Assembly (NCBI GenBank): GCA_022835595.1
Contig: BQUP01000006.1
Coordinates: forward strand, 881,307-945,306
Length of the DNA: 64,000 nt
Source of the DNA: Cystobasidium ongulense
Taxonomy: Eukaryota; Basidiomycota; Cystobasidiomycetes; Cystobasidiales; Cystobasidiaceae
Direction: 5' to 3'
In this document: positions 55,706 through 64,000 of the stretch, in pieces
Numbering within the stretch: position 1 is the stretch's first letter
Layout: the number at the start of each line of letters is the position of its first letter
The notes under the pieces: generated by a model
What the model was told of the DNA's origin: nothing
Database searches by the model: none
The model's input: only the letters and a program-made list of their open reading frames with translations
Made by a program: the position numbers and the translations under genes

Positions 55706-58700
55706 ATGGCTCCTCCACCAGTGCCTATACAAGGCATGAATGATATGGCTTCACAACAGCGTGCTCTCCAATCCTACATGGACAGTATGTTTGCAAGTGT
55801 GCCTCATCCGTCTAGCTCTCAAGTACAAAATGCTGGTCCTAATATGCAAGGGAAAAACAACGTGATGCAGCAAAACTTCAATGGTACATCTGCTTCTTTG
55901 ACGGCATCCTTGCCTGATCAGCAACATATGTATCATCCTGGTGTTCCGACTATTTTCCAGCCTGGAGGAAACGCGAATGCTGTATGTCCCTTTGTGTCCT
56001 CGAATAAGCCCAGTCAAATTACCTGACTCCTCATGATTCTCTCTCTCCCTCTTTTTTGCACTAACTTTTGATAGACTAACTCATCGTATTCGACGATGAT
56101 GCCTTTCGCTGCACAGCAAAGTATGCCTCCGCCACCACAGCAGCAACAGATTTCACAGCCACAACAGCAACAAGTATCCAATTCAGCGTGGGCCAATCAA
56201 CAGCAGCAGAACACCAACCAAAAGGGCGGAGCAGGACAAAGACAGATGTTTAACCCTCAGCAGCAGAACCAACAGGCTTCTCAGATGCCTCAAACTCAAA
56301 CGGCCCATCAGATGCAGCAGTACTCACAGGCAGAGCTACAGGCTATGCTAGCTTCTTTGGGCCCACCTCCCCAAGCTCAGCAGCAGCAACAGCAGCAATC
56401 TTCTATGCAGCAGCAGAATTTCCAGCATCCTCCACAAACCCAACAACAAAGGCCAACCCACTTACCTAACTTTCCTCAACCACCGTCAATGTCCTCATCT
56501 AATCAGCAACAGAATCAACAAGCATTTCAATCACAGCCTCAAGCCCCGCCTCTACCAATACAATCATCAAATTCAAACTCCCAATATCCCGCTCATCTAC
56601 AAGCTGCATTTCAGCAACTACAGGCTGCCCATGCTTCACATTCTACGCCCCCTCCTGGTGCTATACAAGCTCTTGCAGCCTTTCAACAACAGCAGCAACA
56701 ACAGCAACAACAGCAACAGCAACATCAAACAGCCGCTATGGTTGCTGCTCAACAAGCTCAGCAGGCTGTGGCTGCTCAACAATTGCAGCAACAGGCGCAA
56801 CAGACTCACGCCCAGCTACAGGCGCCGCAATCGAGTGGACAAGCGCCGGGACTGAGTACACCAGGTGCAACGCCTGACATTAGCTTGTTGTTAAAGTTAA
56901 GACAACAGGGAGTACAGCTTAGTGCAGATCAGCAGATGCTTCTTAGTAGAACTATGCCTCGACGCGGGGCTGTTACTGGAGATGGTACACCTGTTCAGAA
57001 TAATGCTTCGCAATTACCTACTCAAGGACAGAGTCAACAGGCGCCGAATCAGCAACAGCAACTACATCAAGCACAGCAGAACATGTTCCAATCACCGCAA
57101 ATGGGTGGTCAAAGTCAGCTACAACAACATGGTCAACCGCAAACTCAGCAGCAGAGACTGCAACAACCTCAAGTGCAACAAAACCAGCAGCCTATGCAGC
57201 CTGGCAATGCGTTATCGCTCGATATACCAAATATGCAGCCAGTGAATGCGCAGGAGCAGCAGGCAAGGTCGCTCAACAACGATGGATCGGTACCTCTTAG
57301 CGTACTACAGGAATTTTCACAAATGAATGATCATCTGAGGCAAATGACAGCACAAGAAGGCCATCTTCAAGCTTGCTTAGCTCAAAATCTGTATCTACCA
57401 TACAATAAACCAGGTCAGCCACAAGGAGGAAATCAGCCAACACCACAACCCCTCACGCCACAACATAGGGAACACTTTCAGAAACAAATGGAGCAATTAA
57501 GAAGGATACACTCCCAGGTCAGAGAAAATCTAGCTAAAATAGAAGAAAATTGGGGTGGTAAAGACAATATCATATCCAACTTGAGAAATGTCGCTTTCCA
57601 ACGTCAGCTCCAAACTGGCAATAACAATGGTAGTAATGGTACTATGCAAGGCGAGCCTTTGCAACAGCAACAACAACCGCAGATGCAACAAGGCCAGCCT
57701 ATGCAACAACAACAAGCGCAGCAGTCTTTCCAGCCGAATCAGCAGGCTGTTCAAATACCCTACCAAGCTTCTCAGCAGAATCAGCCGCAACAATCTCAGC
57801 AGCAACAGTCAAATGAAGCAGCACAACTGCAGAAATTACTGAACAGGCAACAAATGCGCACGCCTGTAAATACACTCCAGCAACAAGGTTTGCCGCAATC
57901 TACTCCACCGCAAGCCCAAGCACCTGCCTTACCACAGTTACAGTCTCAGCAAGTTCCGCCGCACATGCAACAACAGCCTCAGCAGGTTCAGCAACAAGGA
58001 TACCCAGTCCCTCAGAATGCGGCCGCAGCTCAAGCACAAGCTCAATTACAACGTGTCGTGCAGATGCAGCAGAACCAGATGGCCAATGGACCTCACGGTA
58101 GCCCGGGTAGCAATCTGAAAGCGCTTCCATCCCTAATGCCGCATCAGTCTCAGCCGCAATTATCACCTTCTTTTGACAAATCGAGTTTACAGGCTCAGCA
58201 GCAATCCGCACAGCGCTCTCAGCCTGAGACACAACATGGCCAAAATCATGCACAGCAGCAGCAGCTCTTGCGCATGCAAGCTGCAGCTGTGAACGATGAA
58301 ATCCTGAAGACCTTGACGAATGCTGGTCCCCAAACTTTCATGAAGGCTCTGATTGATACTATGAAGCATCGTGGGACACCGCTGACTACGTTTCCTAAAG
58401 TAGATGGAAAAGAAGTCGATCTTTTCAGGCTGTATAGGGTCGTACAGCAAAGAGGAGGTTCTGCATTGGTGCGCATGCTTATAACGAAGGATGCAAGGTA
58501 TGTACTAGACTGACGCATTGCTATTTCCCCTTCGCAGATTCGACAGCAAGGGCTTTGGCGCCAGGTAGCATTAGAAACAGGCATTCCTGTGTCTGCTGAG
58601 TCTTCCCAGAGAGTCTTTGATCAGATGTCGAAGGTCTATGGCGACTTTTTAGAAGCTTTCGAAGACACGCAAAGGCGCGCTGCTTTTGCTACTGTCAGCA

Positions 58701-60934
58701 AGCACTCTCTGAGCCAGATGCCCGTTAAGATGGAACAGCCACATAGTCAGCAGCCACAAGCACAGCAGATCCCTCAGCCTCAGGCACCTCAGCCTAATCA
58801 GCAAGCATCACAGCAACAGCCACAGCCCCAGCAGAACAAACTACAAAATCAGCAGTTACAAAATCAGCAGTTTCAGCAACAACAATACATGCAGAACATT
58901 CAGCACATACAAGCACAAGTACAGGCTCAAGCCTTACTACAACAGAGCCAGACTACACCACAACAAGGACAGCAGCAGCTCCCGGCGCACCAGCAGCAAC
59001 AAAGTCAGTCAGGGCGTGGAAGTCAGCAAACCGTTCAGACAAATGAAGTTCCGCAGCAGGCTCAACAGCAGCAGCAGCAGCAGCAAAATCAACAGAATCA
59101 AGGCCAGCAGCGACAAATTAGCCCCCCTTCTCTACAGCAGCAAAGCTCTCAAAACCTACAAAATAGATTGCCTAATCTGCCGCCTCCCGCTGAGGTGACC
59201 AAGGCTCGAGCTGACATAGAAGCATGGAAAGCTACACTCCTGCAATCAAAACGTATGTTGGAGAACACATCATCCTGACGCCAAAAATCTACTAACTTGT
59301 CGTCCTATTTGGCAGTCAAATGCACACGTTTGGAAGACTTCAACCCTGCTGATATAGAGCCGTTCGTTAACTTGGCTATGAATCTGTCGCCGATGGTCGA
59401 CCGTATCATTGAGCTACTTCCGCTTTATCTGGCCATAAGCAAGCAACAACAGGGTGCACACACTCTCCTCATTATGGTAAGCTTTCCCTGAATGATGGCA
59501 CCGCCGCATGATCTGACACTCGGTGCACAGCTCTTCATGTTCCGCGAACAGCTCGCCCTGCTCGATCGCCGCGAATTCATCTTGCGTATAAATGACCTGG
59601 AGAAGCTGAAGATGCAAATGCAACGATGCTGGAGTTTTGTCTCCGCCTACACGTCGGGCAGTTCAACGAACAGTCAGCCTTTACCAAACACTGAAATCCC
59701 GTCGAATGTTAGCAATATTCCTGCACCTGGGACAACAGGCTTGTCATCTCAGCAACGATCGCAGAATATTCCAGCTAGCACTCCTGAATTTGTTGGGGCA
59801 ACCATGAAAGCTGGCTTGACTGTGCAAGATCTTATGCCGCCTCCCCTAAAAAAGAGGCGTACAGAGAGTCCCTCGGGCACGCCCCCAGCTGCTGCTGCTC
59901 ACCCGCAAAATAAGGTTGCCAGTAATGCACAAGAGCAGGACGGCGCTCCTGGTACGGGTACATACGCGTCTCCGATTGCGCTTGACTCCCCGCCCACGAA
60001 GAAGGCGCTTCTTGTGCTTGAAGGTCAAGGCCAACCGATGGCAGCTAAGCCAAAGGCAATGAAGCGAGGGGCACAGCAGAGCAAGTCGACGACACAGTCT
60101 ACAGCTCCTGCATCGCCTAACAAAGTGACCAAGCCAAAAACAAAGAAAGGCTCTGCTGCCACTGCTACCCAGCAAACACCACCCGAGGATATCAAAGTTC
60201 CAGAGGTATCTATGACAATCACACCCGCTGCAACACCAATGGTAGTGCAACAAGATGTTCAGATACCGCCTCGACAGCAGGAGGAAACCCTCAAGCGCAA
60301 GCGGGAGCTGGAAGAAGCCCAGAGCGACCCCGCTGGCTTTACCGAACGTATGTTCTCTAGTTTGCTGTCATCCGGCGGAGACAATAAGCAAGAGTCCACT
60401 CAATCAAATATGAGTGGAATGTTCTCCTCTGAGCTTCTTGCCTTCCTCAACGAAGAAGCTTTTGTGGAGCCTACCCATGTTATATTCGCTGAGCCTGCGC
60501 GACCATTCGCCAGCGAAACGAAACAAACGCCAAAATCACAAACTCGCGGTCTGAACCTCATCTTTAACGATCCGACAGATGGCGACTCCTTACAGCCTCC
60601 TACGGTCGGTCGATGGTTCCAGGATACCCCGTCGGTGACGGCAGAGACGCCTGAACTCAGCCACGCAGATGATCCGACTAAAACCAGCCCCTCGGATCAC
60701 AATTCAGTTGTCACACCTGCCGAATTGCTCTCGGCAACACATATCATTTCCGTTTCCGAGCATCTGTCTCAGAGCACTTCTAAATCAACAAACTTGATCC
60801 TCTCAACCTTTGATCGGGAATACGAAGAGCTTTTCAAGGCGGCTACTGGTGCTTCTGGCACTATAGCACCAGCGGGAGACAGCCCAGTGGGGCTAGGTTG
60901 GTCTTGGGAAGCTGGACCGGTACCAGTTGCGTGA
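55706..60934 (+). CDS. SWI1: SWI1-like ARID subunit of SWI/SNF
   Basis: DNA-binding ARID subunit of the SWI/SNF chromatin remodeller. Exon 1 begins MAPPPVPIQGMNDMASQQRA. Then an enormous Gln/Pro/Met-rich part (about 700 residues, with Q runs of 10 or more near 56690-56730) precedes the ARID: ILKTLTNAGPQTFMKALIDT, KHRGTPLTTFPKVDGKEVDL, FRLYRVVQQRGGSAL joined across an intron to IRQQGLWRQVALETGIP and FDQMSKVYGDFLEAFE. More Q-rich sequence follows, then FVNLAMNLSPMVDRIIELLP, ALLDRREFILRINDLEKLKM and a Pro/Ser/Lys-rich C-terminus ending AGPVPVA. Five introns or so. Yeast Swi1 is also Q/N-rich and can form a prion, so the composition is noteworthy. About 1600 residues. Confidence 0.92.
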
Positions 60935-61267
60935 GCTTTGTCGAACAAGCTTCCTCTTTTCCTTTGCAGTATGCTATAAATTTGTTCAGGATGGCCTTGG
61001 TGAACTTAACGATAAAAACAACGCAGTGCTTTTGATTTGTTTACTGCCACTATAGTCTTTAATTAATCAATCCCTTCAGTATTCTGAGTTTCGTTCATCA
61101 GTATTTTCAGTGTTTCCGCTGGGTCAAGTTACCGATTTATGTATCTAGAGTCTCCGCGTATTTAACAAAGCAGTCTATCAGAATCGTGTTCTCTCCGTGT
61201 AGTTGTAGCCATCGTCATCAAGTAGAATGCCTAATCTCCAAGCATTTCATTACAAAAATTCGTCTTA
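60935..61267. other. intergenic, SWI1 and HSF-type gene
   Basis: AT-richer spacer between two same-strand genes. No open frame or motif beyond likely 3' UTR and promoter. Confidence 0.5.
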
Positions 61268-62957
61268 ATGTGGTCTCTTCTAGATCTACCGCCGTGCTTC
61301 GCCACCAGCAGGCTCTCTTCTCTTCCAACACAACAAACACAACTTTGCTGCCAGACTTCCTTCAATCTCCTGCTCAGCTCACACCGCGCCTGGTCCATGG
61401 CTCAGGCCATTGAGGCAGAGAACCCTCGCGTCCTGTCCACTGCTCACACTGCTCACACTGCTCGTATTGCCGGACCTGCACCTCGCTTCCACAATCCGAG
61501 TGGAATGCCAGAAGAACTTTGGAAGACGGTTGCATCCTGCTTTGACGACATGCTTTCAGCTCGTAATGATCTAGGACGACCCCCCTTTGAGGCTCTAGCT
61601 GCGGCACACTCTTCCTTGACTGGCAAACATAATGCGTCCACTGCGCGTAGTCCGGAGGCTTCCACTACCACTGCATTGCCTATAGAGACACCAGCCGAGT
61701 TCCATCGATCTCATATAGCAGGCTCTTCTCGTGCTTCTATGCAGCTACCACCGATGCCAGAGCCTCTTGTAGAGGATGACCTCGATGATCACACTCCGAC
61801 TTTGGTGGTTTCCCAACGACGAACTAAGAGGAAGTCACATTTCATAGAAGCGCTGTTTCAGTAAGTGAGTCATTCATGGCTTCTGCACGTGTCTAAGTAT
61901 GTCTCTTCTCGAAGGATACTCGAAGATCCTAGCAATGCAAGTATGGCATCCTGGTCGACCTCGGGCGAAGCTTTCATCATTCACAACATACTCGCGTTCC
62001 AGAGACGCCTTCTTCCGAAGTACTACCGCCATTCGAAGTTCTCTTCATTCGTGAGGCAGCTGAGTGCCTATGGATTCAAGCGTGTAAGAGCTGCGAGAGA
62101 TGAAAGTCATTCAATTCGAAGAGAAGAACTGATTATAACGTGATTCGAAACAGGCCTACTTGACCGAGCTTGGCAATCTCAGTCCAGCTGATATCAAAAG
62201 ACCTCGAAAGAAAGGAAAGGAACCGTCCCGAAGGAGTGAATACTTTCACCCAAATTTCCGGCGAAATCGTAAAGATTTGCTTCCTCTTATCGTCAGAAAG
62301 TTGCACCGCTATGAGGAGGAATACGAGCCGCCCATCGAGGATCGGTCGTTGGGTGCTGATCAGGCAGAAGATGATGTACAAGGTCCGGCTCCGGGCGAGG
62401 ATCAAGAAGAAGATAATGTGCAAAGACTCTCTCCGGTACAAGCTGAAGACAGGACAGTGGACGATACCTGGAAGGCAATTCTCGGACCTGTCGTTTCCAA
62501 CGAAAGGGGAGACGCTTCGGCCGCACCTCACGGAGACGTGCCTCTGTATGCTACCAGTGAACCCTCAACTCAGACCAATTCTCCTGAAGACAGCATTTTC
62601 GGAGATTATACAAAGAACCGCATGACTGAGAGTTTCAACAAAGCTCCATTTCATGAGCCTGTTTCCCTTGTCGATAATCTGGATCGTGTCATACAAGAAC
62701 TACCACAGGACCCGCAGACTTTAATCGTTTTGCTACAGAAGAGTCAGCTTCTGACTTCCCACATTCAAGAGCGCTTGGGCATGATGATTCCGAATTGGCG
62801 CGTGATGACTCCAGGACCCAGTCTACCCAGTTGGCCCGGGGCGAACACTGGCTGGAATGCTACACAGCAGCATCCCTTCACCCTAGCCTTCAGCTCAGCA
62901 GGCCCGTGTGTGGAAGATCACCGAGTTCTGTCGCCTTTTACGTCCGCGCCATTCTAA
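61268..62957 (+). CDS. HSF-type transcription factor
   Basis: Heat-shock-factor family DNA-binding protein. The winged-helix domain begins near residue 190: HFIEALFQILEDPSNASMAS, then WSTSGEAFIIHN, then LAFQRRLLPKYYRHSKFSSF and VRQLSAYGFKR (recognition helix) joined across an intron to AYLTELGNL; EYFHPNFRRNRKDLLPLIVR ends the domain. Then an acidic region with QAEDD repeats, and a helical stretch (IVLLQKSQLLTSHIQERLG) that may oligomerise. It ends PFTSAPF. Three exons. The DBD lies unusually far from the N-terminus and there is no long classic HR-A/B zipper, so it may be nearer Sfl1/HSF-like regulators than to Hsf1. ATGs at 61268 or 61397 are both in frame; the latter has the better +4 G. Confidence 0.85.
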
Positions 62958-63331
62958 GGAGCCGGGATGATGTTGGGTACTCGATAAGCTTGTTGAATGT
63001 CTATACCCCTTTTTCGGTTTCTGTCAAGGCGTGCCATTACAAACCTACCCTGCTCTCTATCTCATTACAATCTGACCTGTAACGGAAAATGCAACGTCGT
63101 TCTCCTCTTCGCGAAGACCCTGCTATCATCTGTATACTTACTTCTGTAAACTAGCTCGTGAAAGGAGGACAATGCAAAGAATGATGAAGCTGAAAATCAG
63201 CGATGACACGTTTAGATAGCCACTTTCGAATCGGCTTGGTCGTTTGTATGCGAAACGCTTGCATTAAACAGAAATGATAACTGAAAATACAGATGCTACA
63301 CTGCTAATCGAGCTTAAAAAGTAACCAATGC
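62958..63331. other. intergenic, convergent 3' ends
   Basis: Between the HSF-type gene and the MDV1 3' end. No supported frame or repeat. Confidence 0.5.
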
Positions 63332-64000
63332 TCAACTCAAGCTCCAAATCTTAACGGTACTATCCCTAGCACCAGTTGCTAGATATCTATCCATGAATCT
63401 CAACCTCTCCACTGGTGAGGTGTGACCATTAATGACTAATTCAGTCTGTTGAAGAGTTGTCCTATTGAAAACTTGAACGTTATTAGTTCCACCAGCAACT
63501 AGAATTCTTCTTGAATCAAATTGTAAGGAAGTAACGGGACCATCATATCGTAAAGATTCAATAGTTCTACCAGTTCTTAAATCCCAAACTCTAACAGTTT
63601 TATCAATTGAACCTGAAACTAAATGTAAATTATCGAATTGTAAGCAAGTAACAGCGGAAGTATGACCAATTAAACTTCTAACACTTTGTCCAGTTCTTGT
63701 ATCCCACATTCTAACACACCCATCCGCTGAACCTGAAGCTAACGCATATGACCATAATTGTAATCCTCCTACAAAATCAGAATACATTTCCCATGATCCA
63801 TCAGCATATGGTGGTGTAGCTTGAGTGAAATTGAAATTTGATAAAGTTGCACTGGGAGTTGAAGGCGAATTTGGTAAACTTCCAGCTAAAGTAGATAGAC
63901 CATAGGCCTGAGAAGAAAGTCTTCTTAGACCGGATAGTGAAGTTTTCTTGGTTCGAGGTGTCATGTACGCTGGTGAGGAAGCTGCGTTCCAAGGGTAATC
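63332..64000 (-). CDS. MDV1: MDV1-like mitochondrial division protein, C-terminal WD40 part
   Basis: C-terminal half of the WD40 domain of the mitochondrial fission adaptor linking Fis1 to the dynamin Dnm1. The gene runs off the window at 64000: the frame is open upstream through DYPWNAASSPAY, so the ATG at 63964 is not the real start. Visible: DFVGGLQLWSYALASGSADG followed by CVRMWDTRTGQSV, LIGHTSAVTCLQFDNLHLVS, IDKTVRVWDLRTGRTIESL, YDGPVTSLQFDSRRILVAGG and GHTSPVERLRFMDRYLATGA, ending STVKIWSLS. These blades are characteristic of Mdv1/Caf4. This exon is AT-richer than most genes here. Confidence 0.9.
   Translation of the reverse strand, partial: DYPWNAASSPAYMTPRTKKTSLSGLRRLSSQAYGLSTLAGSLPNSPSTPSATLSNFNFTQATPPYADGSWEMYSDFVGGLQLWSYALASGSADGCVRMWDTRTGQSVRSLIGHTSAVTCLQFDNLHLVSGSIDKTVRVWDLRTGRTIESLRYDGPVTSLQFDSRRILVAGGTNNVQVFNRTTLQQTELVINGHTSPVERLRFMDRYLATGARDSTVKIWSLS

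Noticed and set aside
57530-58450. Leu-rich minus frames antisense to SWI1
   Set aside because: Complement of Gln codon runs reads as Leu/Cys; not genes.
1-64000. Retroelements, DNA transposons, CRISPR arrays
   Set aside because: No LTRs, reverse transcriptase, integrase, transposase or spaced direct repeats were seen. The only transposon-like object is the intronic inverted repeat at 10437-10595.

Overview
The window is nuclear DNA of a fungus, most likely a basidiomycete with a compact genome. Nearly every gene is split by several short introns (about 50-100 nt, GT..AG, with CTGAC/CTAAC-like branch sites), genes alternate strands with small gaps, and about 25 genes fit in 64 kb. The gene set (septin, V-ATPase, GATOR2/SEA, SWI/SNF, peroxin, mitochondrial ribosomal protein, arginase) is ordinary housekeeping, and a priA-like secreted Cys-rich protein points to Basidiomycota. 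I cannot name the species. Exon joins below were worked out by hand from splice sites and reading-frame continuity. Few starts are certain, and only ATG codons were accepted.

Layout. 0-9.7 kb: 3' end of a GIT1-type MFS transporter, a DUF1275 membrane protein, ICE2, RNase H2 subunit A, a Trf4-type poly(A) polymerase and a DUF7704 membrane protein. 9.9-15.4 kb: an Aco2-type mitochondrial aconitase whose second exon is preceded by an intron holding a 159-nt near-perfect hairpin, then a Cdc11-type septin whose P-loop region seems to need 3-nt and 13-nt micro-exons. 15.8-25.6 kb: a secreted modular Cys-rich protein, an ABHD12-like serine hydrolase, arginase, the cleavage factor PCF11 and a small unknown ORF. 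27-36.8 kb: ribosomal protein L9, PP2A methyltransferase PPM1, a large ankyrin-RCC1-BTB protein (IBtk-like) and mitochondrial ribosomal protein mL38. 37-42 kb: a mitochondrial PDK/BCKDK-type kinase, V-ATPase subunit C and a GNAT acetyltransferase. 42.3-53 kb: RTC1/SEA2 (WDR24), an MPDU1-like PQ-loop protein, PEX16 and an aldehyde dehydrogenase. 55.7-64 kb: SWI1 with a very long Gln-rich region, an HSF-type transcription factor and the C-terminal WD40 part of MDV1, cut by the window edge.

There is no metabolic gene cluster, and I saw no transposon, retroelement, CRISPR array or tRNA gene. Several divergent pairs share short promoters, notably mL38/PDK-like kinase (both mitochondrial, 157 bp) and PCF11/small ORF (42 bp between ATGs). 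The most unusual signals are structural: the aconitase intron hairpin, the septin micro-exons, a GC-AG intron in the aconitase gene, a 710-nt intron in PCF11, and two long ORFs without any ATG.
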